A stretch of DNA of 64,000 nt, taken from assembly GCA_964640055.1 (NCBI GenBank), contig CAZXFH010000016.1:1-64000 (forward strand), written 5' to 3'. The translations under genes and the position numbers were made by a program. This DNA is from CAZXFH01 sp964640055. GTDB taxonomy: Bacteria > Fidelibacterota > UBA2242 > JAFGTP01. The notes below the pieces were generated by a model, which was not told the origin of the DNA, searched no databases, and was given only the letters and a program-made list of their open reading frames with translations. Position 1 is the first letter of the stretch, and each line of letters opens with the position of its first letter. Shown piece by piece: positions 48,218 to 57,744 of this stretch.

Positions 48218-50569
48218 ATGAAACATAGAGATCTAGGTTTTAATAGAGTCCAGGATTTAATCGGCGAAGCGGCGCTTTCCCGGGCAGGGAAGAATAAAAC
48301 AGCAGAATTACTCCCCCTGGCCAATCTTTCTGAAGTAAAGGTACGGCAAGCCCGGATCAAGTCCGTACAGGAACTATTAGGTCAAGGGGAAGATCTGCCC
48401 TTAGTACGATTTATTGATTTACGTGCAGAATTTAAACGCTGCCGGGTGGCTGGATCTTATTTTCGGACTAAAACCTTGACCCAGCTGCTTGCGGTTATTC
48501 AACAGGTAGAAGACATTAAAAAGTTTTACCGCAACCGCAAATCCTTGTTAAAACCATTGGCCTTTCTGTTTCAAACCATGACTTCTCTGCCGGAAATATT
48601 AAGGGCTATTCAAAAGATCATTGATGAAAAGGGTGAATTGCGGGACAGTGCCAGCTCTGGCCTGAAAAAAATTCGTAAAGAAATAAAAGCGTCTCTTTCG
48701 CAAATGCATAGCGAGATATCCCGTACAATGGAAAAGGCCCGACAGGAAAATTGGTTGCATGAAGATAATCCGACCATTCGGAATGGACGGCTGGTATTGC
48801 CGCTCAAAGCAGAGTGTAAACGCAAGATACACGGGATTGTGCATGGCCAATCGGCGACCGGGGCCACCGCCTATGTGGAGCCACTGATCATGGTGGAAAT
48901 AAATAATCGGCTGAAGGATCTGGAGCAAGAGGAAAAAAATGAAATTCAAAAGATCCTGCGGGAGCTCACCGATCAGATACGCCCCCATTTTGAGGCTCTG
49001 GTCCAAAATATTGCCATTTTAGCTGATCTGGATTTTATCCGGGCCTGTGCCTTATTTGCGAAGAAATTTGATTGCACGGTGCCACAGATCAGGGAAGAAA
49101 ATTCCGAAATGTGCCTGAAGAATGCCCGCCATCCGCTGCTTTCGCTGGTTAAGGAGGTGGTACCCTTGAATTTCTCACCTCCGGAAGGCATAAAATGTAT
49201 CATCATCACCGGGCCCAATGCCGGAGGTAAAACCGTGGCCATGAAGACCATAGGATTATTGGGCATAATGGCTGCCTGTGGTCTACCCATCCCGGCTGAC
49301 GAAAACAGCTCTATACCCTTTTTTGATGGTTTTCTGGTTGATATCGGTGATCAACAATCGATTGAAGATGATCTTTCCACCTTTTCCTCGCATGTTTCCA
49401 ATCTTAAACATTTTTTGAACAGGTCCACACCCCACAGCTTGGTGTTAATTGATGAGTTGGGTACCGGAACCGATCCTATCGAAGGCTCCACGCTGGGGCA
49501 AGCGGTACTGGAGAAATTAATTAATTTGGGGAGGTTTACAATTGCGACCACCCATCACAGCAGTCTCAAGGCTTTTGCCGATAAAAACGATCAGGTGATG
49601 AATGCGGCTATGGAATTTGATACAGAAAGTCTGACCCCTACCTATCGCTTACAATTGGGCCTGCCGGGCAGCAGTTATGCCCTGGAGATTGCCCGGCGTC
49701 TGGGTGTTCAGGAGAGTGTAATCACAAGAGCCCGGCAATTGCTGGGTAGCGATCAGGTAAAATTGGAAAATCTTTTACTTGAAGTAGAGCAACTTAAAAC
49801 CAAGATGGAGGAAGAGCGGGCCGCGGTTGAGCGGAATAAACGGACCCTGGATAAACTGGTCAGTCGTTATGAGGCAAAGGTAGCCCAATTAAAAGAAAAG
49901 CATGCGCATATTGATGAGAATTTATCCCGGGAATTGGAACGGGTGGTCAGTGAATCCCGCGCGCGGATCGAGAATGTCGTTCGTCAGATCAAGGAGGAAC
50001 AGGCCTCTAAGGAATCGATCAAGGCCGCCCACAAGACGGTTAAAGATTTAGCCAAGAAAACCGATCAGCAACGTGAACCACGCAAAAGTTCTGCCTCCCA
50101 GAAAACAACGCAATCACGGATCAATATTAATGATTGGGTTAAGATTGAAGGGGTTGATCAGCGGGGAAGGATAACCGCCGCGCCTTCCGGCAGTAAACGG
50201 ATCGCTGTAGATATTGATGGAAAAAAATTGTGGGTGGATCGTAAAACCGTGCAACAAGTATCTGCTCCCGAAGTATCTAAAGGAGAGACTGACCGCTCTT
50301 CTGTGACCGTAAATGTTTCCCCGGTCCCCTCCAATCAGTTGGATATCCGTGGTCAGCGCGCCGATGAAGCACAGCGTGAATTGATTCAGTACTTGGATCA
50401 GGCTATATTATCCGACCTGAATGAAGTTGAGATTATTCACGGCAAAGGAACCGGTGCATTACAAAAAATGACCCATGCGGTTTTGGGAGAACACCCGGCG
50501 GTAACGGATTTTCATTTTGAGGATTTTGATCGCGGTGGAACCGGCGCAACTCTGGTAAAATTTAGGTGA
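48218..50569 (+). CDS. mutS2: Endonuclease MutS2
   Basis: 783 residues from the ATG at 48218; TTG (48209) and GTG (48215) are alternatives and no clear ribosome binding site separates them. Clamp/core helices occupy the first 300 residues. The ATPase has TGPNAGGKTVAMKT (about 330), LIDELGTGTDPIEG (about 410) and TTHHSSLK. A long charged coiled coil follows, then a C-terminal Smr nuclease domain (LDIRGQRADEA, EVEIIHGKGTGAL). MutS2 limits recombination and may rescue collided ribosomes in some species. Confidence 0.95.
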   Translation: MKHRDLGFNRVQDLIGEAALSRAGKNKTAELLPLANLSEVKVRQARIKSVQELLGQGEDLPLVRFIDLRAEFKRCRVAGSYFRTKTLTQLLAVIQQVEDIKKFYRNRKSLLKPLAFLFQTMTSLPEILRAIQKIIDEKGELRDSASSGLKKIRKEIKASLSQMHSEISRTMEKARQENWLHEDNPTIRNGRLVLPLKAECKRKIHGIVHGQSATGATAYVEPLIMVEINNRLKDLEQEEKNEIQKILRELTDQIRPHFEALVQNIAILADLDFIRACALFAKKFDCTVPQIREENSEMCLKNARHPLLSLVKEVVPLNFSPPEGIKCIIITGPNAGGKTVAMKTIGLLGIMAACGLPIPADENSSIPFFDGFLVDIGDQQSIEDDLSTFSSHVSNLKHFLNRSTPHSLVLIDELGTGTDPIEGSTLGQAVLEKLINLGRFTIATTHHSSLKAFADKNDQVMNAAMEFDTESLTPTYRLQLGLPGSSYALEIARRLGVQESVITRARQLLGSDQVKLENLLLEVEQLKTKMEEERAAVERNKRTLDKLVSRYEAKVAQLKEKHAHIDENLSRELERVVSESRARIENVVRQIKEEQASKESIKAAHKTVKDLAKKTDQQREPRKSSASQKTTQSRININDWVKIEGVDQRGRITAAPSGSKRIAVDIDGKKLWVDRKTVQQVSAPEVSKGETDRSSVTVNVSPVPSNQLDIRGQRADEAQRELIQYLDQAILSDLNEVEIIHGKGTGALQKMTHAVLGEHPAVTDFHFEDFDRGGTGATLVKFR

Positions 50570-50576
50570 CCCCTTT

Positions 50577-52409
50577 ATGCCGAGAATAAAAACCGAAATC
50601 GTGGATCAGATCAAAGCCCGGGCCGAGGTGATGGATGTGGTCTCCGATGTCTTACAGTTAAAAAAGGTGGGCCGAAATTTCTTTGGGCTATGTCCTTTTC
50701 ATGAGGAGAAGACCCCCTCGTTCAGTGTCAATCCGCAAATGGGGATCTTTCATTGCTTTGGCTGCGGCAAAAGCGGGAATGCCATCTCCTTTGTCATGGA
50801 ATATGAAAATGTGGATTATGTGGAAGCCTTGAAGCGCTTGGCCGATCGCTATGGCATTAAGATTGAATGGGAACAAGGCAGATCAGCTCAGCAGGGACAG
50901 ACCGCTTTATTGTATGAGCTGCACGAAGAGGCCGGTCGGTTCTATCACCAACAACTCTTTTCCCCAGCTGGTAAGTCCGCTTTGGAATATTTATATAACA
51001 GAAACTTCAGCCAGGAGATCTTAAAAAAGTTCAATATCGGGTATGCCCCGGATCAGTGGGATAGTCTTTTTTCCCGGATTGACAAGCAAAAATATTCTGC
51101 CCTGATCATTGAAAAGTCAGGCCTGTTCATTGCTAAAAAACAGCTGTCCGGTTTTTATGATCGGTTTCGAAACCGTATTATGTTTCCGATAAAAAGCATC
51201 TCGGGTCGTACTATTGCATTTGGCGGCAGATCGCTTGACCCTCATGAGCCGGCCAAGTATATGAATTCACCGGAAACACCGATTTATTTTAAGCGGGGTA
51301 TTTTGTATGGCCTGGATGTTACTAATCCGGCGATACGACGTGCAGAACAAGCAATTGTGGTCGAAGGTTATACCGACTTATTACGGTTGTATGCCGTTGG
51401 CTTTGAAAATATTGTGGCCGGATCAGGCACCGCCCTGACCGAACATCATGCCCGCTTGTTAAATCGGTTTATTAAGGAGGCGGTCTTATGTTATGATGGT
51501 GATACCGCCGGTGCCCAGGCTACGGTGCGCGCCGGATTCTTAATGCTTAAAGAGGGGCTGGATGTCAGGGTAATCGTGCTTCCACAAGATGAAGATCCCG
51601 ATTCATTTCTGGTCAAACAGGGTAAGGCGGCCTTTGAAAAGCAGATGCAAGCCGCCCCGGACTTTATTACTTTTTATATAAACCGACACCGTGATGAATT
51701 AAATACACCAGCCTCCAAGACCGAGTTTATCAATCTGCTGGTACAGGAAATATCCGAGGTCAAGAATCCGGTTACCCGGGATTTTTTGGTCAAAGTCCTA
51801 TCTGAACAACTGGAGATAAACCCCGAACGTATTTTCGGGCAGATGCGCTATTTTTTACGGCGCCGTAAGAACAAGCGCCGTGATTTGTCTACCGGCGCTG
51901 CCAAACCCATGCAAAAAGAATTGAGAAATGCATCGGACCGAGCCGAATATGAGCTGCTTAAGGTGTTGATGTCAGGACAAGTGCTTTTACAAAATATTAT
52001 TTTGGCAGAACTGGATAAAACCCATTTTTGTCATCCGGTTTTACTAAAAATCGCGGCACTTATTTTTGAAAAGTTAGCCGATAACGGGGAGGAACTAAAC
52101 GGCCGAGATTTGCTTAGCGAAATAGAGGATACGGAGGAACGGTTTTACTTGACCCGTATAATTATAGAGGCGGAACCCTGGCAGGATGCCGATGAACTGT
52201 CCGAACTGATCAGTTTAACCGCGGATTGTATAGTTGTATTATTAAGTCAGAAGATCGACGCTGAAATTGTTGCCCTACGGCAGAACATTAAAAAACAAGA
52301 ACAGGATGGAAAGGATATCGGCGCCCTGGTGATAGAATTAAGCCGCAAGCAGAAAGAACGGAAGACCCTCAGTCAACGCATAAAAAGCAAGTTGTCTCAA
52401 CAGGAATAG
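50577..52409 (+). CDS. dnaG: DNA primase
   Basis: 610 residues. N-terminal CHC2 zinc finger: CPFHEEKTPSFSVNPQMG...HCFGCGKSGNAI (about 40-70). RNA polymerase/TOPRIM domain: VEGYTDLLRL (about 262) and CYDGDTAGAQA. The C-terminal part is a helicase-binding domain. It lays down RNA primers with DnaB. rpoD, its frequent downstream neighbour, is absent. It begins 7 bp after mutS2. Confidence 0.97.
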   Translation: MPRIKTEIVDQIKARAEVMDVVSDVLQLKKVGRNFFGLCPFHEEKTPSFSVNPQMGIFHCFGCGKSGNAISFVMEYENVDYVEALKRLADRYGIKIEWEQGRSAQQGQTALLYELHEEAGRFYHQQLFSPAGKSALEYLYNRNFSQEILKKFNIGYAPDQWDSLFSRIDKQKYSALIIEKSGLFIAKKQLSGFYDRFRNRIMFPIKSISGRTIAFGGRSLDPHEPAKYMNSPETPIYFKRGILYGLDVTNPAIRRAEQAIVVEGYTDLLRLYAVGFENIVAGSGTALTEHHARLLNRFIKEAVLCYDGDTAGAQATVRAGFLMLKEGLDVRVIVLPQDEDPDSFLVKQGKAAFEKQMQAAPDFITFYINRHRDELNTPASKTEFINLLVQEISEVKNPVTRDFLVKVLSEQLEINPERIFGQMRYFLRRRKNKRRDLSTGAAKPMQKELRNASDRAEYELLKVLMSGQVLLQNIILAELDKTHFCHPVLLKIAALIFEKLADNGEELNGRDLLSEIEDTEERFYLTRIIIEAEPWQDADELSELISLTADCIVVLLSQKIDAEIVALRQNIKKQEQDGKDIGALVIELSRKQKERKTLSQRIKSKLSQQE

Positions 52410-52555
52410 GGGCAATTAGTGCCTAGCGTAGTAAATTGAGAGTGGCAGAGATCTTAATCAACAGGGCACTCTATTTGCTTTTTAAACTTTGTGCGTTTAA
52501 AATTATGCATGAATTATAATTTTAATCCTGCCAATTGTATTCAAAAAGGGGAAGA

Positions 52556-54541
52556 ATGAAATTCGCAATGCTAATTATTTTCCTAAGCCTCCTGTTGTGG
52601 CCTTTCTTCGTTTTTAGCCAAAATACCGATTCGCTGACTTCAGTTACTCAGCAAGATAGCACTGCTATTATCGATAGCCCATTGTATTTTGTGATGGATT
52701 CTCCCGGAAATCAGCCAGCTATGATTATCGATACTTTGGAGGGAAAGAGACCTTTTTCCCCGCAAGATATAGACTCGGCGCGGAGATTCATCCCCCGGGC
52801 CTTACAGCAGTTAGACCGCCAACACCAAAAGAAAATCCAACTGGCTAAAACATATAATCCGCGTAAAATTGAAAGCGAGCTGGCATTTTACGATTCCTAT
52901 CAGGGTCGAGCAGGGTATTATCTCCACGTTCAGACCGGAGGCTTTACTGTGAAATTACAGGAAATTGATATTTGGCGCATGTTGGCTTTTAGCAGCCGGG
53001 TTTTGGATTCCCTGTCCGTCATGGATGTCGTCCGCGAGTCAACAGCTATGCCAACAGATTCAATTTCGCAGTCCAGCCAGATGATTGAGACTGAACTTCT
53101 GCTGATTCCGGCTTCCAAGGATTCGGTGCCCTATATGGGATTTACCACCCGTAACATGTTTGTGGCTCTGGACAGTAGCGCGCTGATTAAGATACAGGCC
53201 TCTGCTGCACAAATTTTGCAGCAAATTGAGCGGGGTCGGAGGGCCAGAGCAGAGAAGATGTTAAGCAGTGATTTATTGACGATCACCTCCCCAATGGAAT
53301 TCAGGCATGAATTTAAGACCCATAAATTACCCGGTATATTTTTTAACTCTCTGAAATTATTTATTTCGATTGATGACTCGGATATATACTGGCTGAATGC
53401 TTTTCTGGAGCAAATAAAGACAGATACCATTGGAGGGCCCGATACCACCCGGATGGTTGCCAGAGATACAATTACCTGGCAACCGGATACAATCCAAGGC
53501 GATACAGTCGCTTTTGACCGCATGTCGATACCTGAACAACCCCGCATAATCACCAGTCCTCTGCGATTATTTGACAGCTTTCAGGACCGGGGCGGCCCTT
53601 TTATTTATATCGATTCTCTGAATACTGCTTTAGCCCTCGATCAGAAGCAGTTGGCGCAGCTGCGAAATTTTCTAAATGAAAAAAGTGATTTACCGGTAGC
53701 AGAGGAGGACATGGGTAGCGAAACACAACCGGTCACCCGCTATTATGCGACTGATCTGACAGCCCGGAAATTGGTCGCCTCAGAAATATCCCGAGAAGCA
53801 GCACAAAATCAATCGCACTTCCGGGCAACCTTTACCCAGGACCAGCAACTCCTTTCTTTCGAGTTTATTGAAAAGCCAAAAGCAGCCGGTATCGATAAGT
53901 CAAATTTTAAACGTTATACTTATTCGCGTTGGAATATTTTACTGAATGATTCAATTAATTATTATAATGCTGCGCACCGCCGGATTGATCTTCGAGCACA
54001 TATTTTTCGTAATAATCAAAATCGGGTATTGCTGGTTGAATATCTGGACAATAAGGGACAACCACTGGCCACCGGCCGGTATTTCTACGGCTTCAAAAAT
54101 ATTATTATTGAACAACGCATTGAATTCGAGCCGGGCGTTGATCTGACGGATGTTTTTCCCTATTATTTTGATTTAAAATTCAACGGTTTACAACCCGGAT
54201 GGATAGCTAAAGGTCTCTACAATGATGATGGTCGTCTACGACGCTTAGTGGTAATGGACGAGCAGGGAAATCTGTATTATCATTACCGTTTTGAATATAT
54301 TCGGCGTGATAATCAGTTGTGTGCCACTGCTTTTGTTTATAATGAATCCAATCAGTTGGCCGGAAGATATGCGCTCTTCTTCAATAGCGCCGGAATATTA
54401 AGCAAGAAAATCAGCTACAATAATGAAGGGATGTTACAGCAGAAGCTGACTTTTTCCATTGATATCCGTAAGAAACAGCTGGTAATTGACCAGTATGATG
54501 CTGATGAGCAACTGATAAACCGTATTTACAAACCAATTTAA
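52556..54541 (+). CDS. Exported protein with five degenerate internal repeats
   Basis: 661 residues from the ATG at 52556, with AAAAGGGGAAG just upstream; a TTG at 52535 is rejected. Signal peptide 1-22 ends FVFSQ. I see five degenerate copies of a 35-40 residue unit near residues 42-77, 108-147, 181-222, 246-284 and 335-373. Each has a [LM]-x-[FL] start, a central Gly with beta strands, then a DI/DQ-x-x-x-L helix ending in Phe or Leu. The C-terminal 200 residues hold YDN-type short beta repeats (GRLRRLVVMDEQGNLYYHY). No enzyme motif is visible. Its stop overlaps the next start by 1 nt (TAATG). Confidence 0.83.
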   Translation: MKFAMLIIFLSLLLWPFFVFSQNTDSLTSVTQQDSTAIIDSPLYFVMDSPGNQPAMIIDTLEGKRPFSPQDIDSARRFIPRALQQLDRQHQKKIQLAKTYNPRKIESELAFYDSYQGRAGYYLHVQTGGFTVKLQEIDIWRMLAFSSRVLDSLSVMDVVRESTAMPTDSISQSSQMIETELLLIPASKDSVPYMGFTTRNMFVALDSSALIKIQASAAQILQQIERGRRARAEKMLSSDLLTITSPMEFRHEFKTHKLPGIFFNSLKLFISIDDSDIYWLNAFLEQIKTDTIGGPDTTRMVARDTITWQPDTIQGDTVAFDRMSIPEQPRIITSPLRLFDSFQDRGGPFIYIDSLNTALALDQKQLAQLRNFLNEKSDLPVAEEDMGSETQPVTRYYATDLTARKLVASEISREAAQNQSHFRATFTQDQQLLSFEFIEKPKAAGIDKSNFKRYTYSRWNILLNDSINYYNAAHRRIDLRAHIFRNNQNRVLLVEYLDNKGQPLATGRYFYGFKNIIIEQRIEFEPGVDLTDVFPYYFDLKFNGLQPGWIAKGLYNDDGRLRRLVVMDEQGNLYYHYRFEYIRRDNQLCATAFVYNESNQLAGRYALFFNSAGILSKKISYNNEGMLQQKLTFSIDIRKKQLVIDQYDADEQLINRIYKPI

Positions 54542-56715
54542 TGCCCTATAGCCGCTCAATTGTTGTTTGTTTGGTTGCCTGTTTGATGATCCTAACAGGT
54601 AATAGCTGCGAGCCAGAGGAGCAACAGGATACTACCCCGCCGGTAGTGCAGATATTACAGCCGGAAAATCAACAACAGGTTTATGACAAGGTCAGCATAC
54701 AGGTTAGCGCCAGTGATAATGAGGCTGTCAAGCAGGTCTCTTTATTGCTGGATAATGAATTATTACCAAACGGGACAGATAGTGAACATCCCTATGAATT
54801 TACATGGAATACGACCAATTTGGCTGACAGTAGCCGGCATATCCTGCAAGCCAGTGCAGAAGATTTCAGGAATAACCTGGGATGGTCAGAAAAAGTGTCC
54901 TGTCTGGTTGATAACAGAGATCGGGATCCTTTACCGGTTGCTTTGCAAACACCCTTAAATATCCGGAAACATGCCCTAACTCTTGGCTGGGAGGCCAGTA
55001 TTGATAAAGATTTTGCTCGGTATGAATTATATCGGAGTACCAGTGAATCTTTTGATGACCGGGCGCAGTTAATTTTCAGGAGTGTAGACGATCAGCAGAT
55101 CCGGCATATTGATCAGGGTGACAATTGGGATTCCACGCGGGTTTCCGAATGGGGCTTAAAAGAGAACACACTTTATTACTACTGCGTGACGGTTATTGAT
55201 ACTTTTGGCAGACAGGGAGAGTCAGAAATTGTAAGTGCCACCACCCAAGTATCCCAGCCGGTAGTATTGAGAAAATCGGTCAAAACCACTAAATATACTG
55301 CCACCTTAAAATGGTATCTTAATGATGAAGATACACGCTATTACCGGATTCATCGCTCACGGTCCGCCAATATGGGGAACAATTTAAGAGATTCAGCCGG
55401 GTTTGCAATACCCACAGACTCGACTTTCTGTGATTCGGGGCTGGTGCCCCTGACGGCCTACTATTACCGGGTCTTTCTGGTAGACTCGGCCTTTTATGCG
55501 GTGGGCAGTAATGAAGTGCAGGCGCAGACCAAGCAGCTGCAAGCGGTCAATTTGCTGACTCCCTATGGCGATGATATCGGAAAGAGTTATATCCGGCTAC
55601 AGTGGACGAAAAGTCTGGAACCGGATGAAAATATTTATCAAGTGCACCGGGCTGTGGGTGCTGCAGTTGATCAACAGGATAGTATTGTAGCATTGATTGA
55701 AAATCGTGCGGATACCAGCTATACGGATAACAACTTGGCCGAGGGACAAACCTATTCTTATATGGTTATCTTGAAAGACGAGCACGGCAATATCAGTTCT
55801 AGTAATTCAATAATGGTTACGACCCTGCGGATTCAGCCCCTTGATTTCACGCCCCAGACAATAGAGAAATATAGGGCTGTGTTAGCATGGGGACAGTATG
55901 CCGAAGATGATTTTGTGCGTTACGCCCTGTTTCGCAGCAAGCAAAAGAATTTTGACACACTGTCAGCGGATTTAAAAAAGTACATATCGGATATAAACAC
56001 CACTCAGTATATTGATTCGGAGCTACAGTTGGAGACCAAATATTACTATCAATTATTTGTAAAGGACACCTTGGGATATGAAGCCGGAAGCAAGCTGTCA
56101 TTTCAGACAGTAGGTATTCAGCCGGTGGAGATACAGGCGGTCAAGCCGGTCAATAACGATTATATGCAGCTTACCTATACGATGAACCGTGAGGATAATG
56201 ATTTTGCTTACTATGCCATCTATCGTGACAGTGCTACCACGCAAGTGGACCGGGATGATATCTTAGCCGGAACCGTTGAAACGCGCTCTGATACGGTATT
56301 TGAGGACCATTTTCAATTGTCCGAGTATTCCGATTATTATTACCGGGTCTATGTTTATGATACGCAGGGGAATGTATCCGCCGGGAGTAATGTAAAGGGA
56401 GACACCTTGCACTCGGCGCCGGATTCGGTTACCTTATATTTTGAGTCTTCCTCACAGAATGCGATTAGCTTGCGTTGGTCGCAAAACATGAATGATGATT
56501 TCTTAAAATATGTCCTCTATAAATGTACGCATGATAACTTTTCTAAAGCCAGTGCAGCGGCGCAGAAACTGGTTGAAATCTATGATCAAGGAACAACTGA
56601 TTATATCGAACAGAATTTATTTAGCGGTGAGGGGTATTTCTATCGCCTGTATGTCTTTGATATCGGGGGCAAATGGTCGGGTAGTAATATTGTCTATGGT
56701 TACACTCTTCCTTAG
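54541..56715 (+). CDS. Lipoprotein with Ig-like and repeated fibronectin III domains
   Basis: 724 residues. The lipobox LTGNSC lipidates about Cys23. Residues about 30-125 are a bacterial Ig-like domain (TPPVVQILQPENQQQV). Then about six fibronectin type III units follow, each with a LxWxxS...YELYRS-like opening and a YYYRVxVxDxxG closing strand (for instance near 145, 245, 345, 435, 530 and 625). It is likely a surface adhesin or a scaffold. Translation is coupled to the previous gene by TAATG. Its end overlaps the LamG gene by 20 nt. Confidence 0.9.
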   Translation: MPYSRSIVVCLVACLMILTGNSCEPEEQQDTTPPVVQILQPENQQQVYDKVSIQVSASDNEAVKQVSLLLDNELLPNGTDSEHPYEFTWNTTNLADSSRHILQASAEDFRNNLGWSEKVSCLVDNRDRDPLPVALQTPLNIRKHALTLGWEASIDKDFARYELYRSTSESFDDRAQLIFRSVDDQQIRHIDQGDNWDSTRVSEWGLKENTLYYYCVTVIDTFGRQGESEIVSATTQVSQPVVLRKSVKTTKYTATLKWYLNDEDTRYYRIHRSRSANMGNNLRDSAGFAIPTDSTFCDSGLVPLTAYYYRVFLVDSAFYAVGSNEVQAQTKQLQAVNLLTPYGDDIGKSYIRLQWTKSLEPDENIYQVHRAVGAAVDQQDSIVALIENRADTSYTDNNLAEGQTYSYMVILKDEHGNISSSNSIMVTTLRIQPLDFTPQTIEKYRAVLAWGQYAEDDFVRYALFRSKQKNFDTLSADLKKYISDINTTQYIDSELQLETKYYYQLFVKDTLGYEAGSKLSFQTVGIQPVEIQAVKPVNNDYMQLTYTMNREDNDFAYYAIYRDSATTQVDRDDILAGTVETRSDTVFEDHFQLSEYSDYYYRVYVYDTQGNVSAGSNVKGDTLHSAPDSVTLYFESSSQNAISLRWSQNMNDDFLKYVLYKCTHDNFSKASAAAQKLVEIYDQGTTDYIEQNLFSGEGYFYRLYVFDIGGKWSGSNIVYGYTLP

Positions 56716-57499
56716 ATTAATTTTAGTTATATCGATTTGTTTATGGAGCGTTAGCTGTTCGGACGAGGCCGCTACTTCAGAGGAGATCAACTCCATGTAT
56801 TTCGCCGGAACACACTACCTGGAAGTCCCCAATTCTGCTTCTTTACAATCCCTGGTGATGGATAATTTCACCCTTGAAGTCTGGGTCCGTGGGGGTGACA
56901 GTATTCCGCAGATAGCGCAGACGATCATAATGGCCGGTAATAACGAAGGGGGGAATGAAATCGGGATATACCAGGGGCCAAACGACTCCAGTTTGGTCTA
57001 TGTATTTATTGATGATATTTCTCTCTCCGCGAAACCGCTTAAAATCAAGGGGCTTGACTGGCGGAGCCATAAGTTTCAATATTTATGTCTGGTAAAAGTC
57101 AATAATTTCATCTCCTTTTATTATAATGGTCAACTCATCATAAGAAGGCAACTACTTAGTTTGGACCTTAATATTGGGGCCAGCAATTTGCTGATCGGAG
57201 CTGATTATGATGCTCCCGGCCTAAATAGCAATATAGGGAATTTTTGGGTGGGATACATTGATGAGGTCCGCCTTTGGAAAAAAGGACTCAATAGCGAGGC
57301 GGTGTCCTATCATTACCAACATCCTGAAAAATTAACGCGTCATTATACTGCTACAGGGCTGGATGATCTGATTGGTTTATGGCGATTTAATCAAGCCAGT
57401 AATGACATAGTACGGGATGATAGTGACCAGGGAAATGATGCTTTTATCCGGGGTAGTTATCAGCAGCTCTGGTCTTCATCCGGAACTTCACATAATTAG
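56696..57499 (+). CDS. LamG-domain lipoprotein
   Basis: 267 residues from the ATG at 56696, which gives a clean signal peptide and lipobox (WSVSC, Cys21); the longer upstream reading would lie inside the preceding gene. Residues about 35-255 form a concanavalin/LamG beta sandwich: NSMYFAGTHYLEVPNS, FTLEVWVRGG, WVGYIDEVRLWKKGL and LIGLWRFNQ. LamG domains bind glycans or other surface ligands. It overlaps the Fn3 gene by 20 nt, so the three exported proteins are probably made together. A terminator lies 165 bp downstream. Confidence 0.88.
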   Translation: MVTLFLRLILVISICLWSVSCSDEAATSEEINSMYFAGTHYLEVPNSASLQSLVMDNFTLEVWVRGGDSIPQIAQTIIMAGNNEGGNEIGIYQGPNDSSLVYVFIDDISLSAKPLKIKGLDWRSHKFQYLCLVKVNNFISFYYNGQLIIRRQLLSLDLNIGASNLLIGADYDAPGLNSNIGNFWVGYIDEVRLWKKGLNSEAVSYHYQHPEKLTRHYTATGLDDLIGLWRFNQASNDIVRDDSDQGNDAFIRGSYQQLWSSSGTSHN

Positions 57500-57572
57500 A
57501 TTATCTGTACTGACAGATTAAATTTTTGTAATTAATTGATTCAGAATTTGGTCAACGGAATTCCCAAGCGGG

Positions 57573-57588
57573 TGTGATATACCTCACC
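57573..57588 (+). promoter_or_regulatory. CRP/FNR-type operator
   Basis: TGTGATATACCTCACC fits TGTGA-N6-TCACA with one mismatch, and flanking GGG/CCC extend the symmetry (57570-57590). Its centre at 57580.5 is 41.5 bp before a start site predicted from the extended -10 TGATAACTT (57607-57615), the class II activator position. Confidence 0.5.
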
Positions 57589-57621
57589 CCTTCTATATGA
57601 GAAACCTGATAACTTATCTTA

Positions 57622-57703
57622 GATTTTTTAAAGATGTCCCCACCCCTCCCTCAATAGCACCCTTGGTCCAGTATGATGCCCAATCATACTGGACCATTTT
57701 TTT
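57622..57703 (+). ncRNA. Candidate short C-rich RNA
   Basis: Predicted transcript of about 82 nt from the extended -10 at 57607-57615 to the terminator. It carries TCCCCACCCCTCCCTC (57637-57652), which includes CCTCC complementary to a Shine-Dalgarno GGAGG and the 9-mer CCCACCCCT also present at 31629-31637. It could equally be the 3' UTR of the LamG operon. Unproven. Confidence 0.4.
57664..57703 (+). terminator. Strong intrinsic terminator
   Basis: TGGTCCAGTATGAT (57664-57677) pairs perfectly with ATCATACTGGACCA (57683-57696), 14 bp, then seven Ts. It ends the LamG operon or the candidate small RNA. Confidence 0.94.
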
Positions 57704-57744
57704 ATCAGATAATGTAAATATTTTTAAAATATAGGTGATAACGT

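Noticed and set aside
56510..56695. Longer start for the LamG gene
   Set aside because: This part lies inside the Fn3 gene and would bury the signal peptide and lipobox that begin at 56696.
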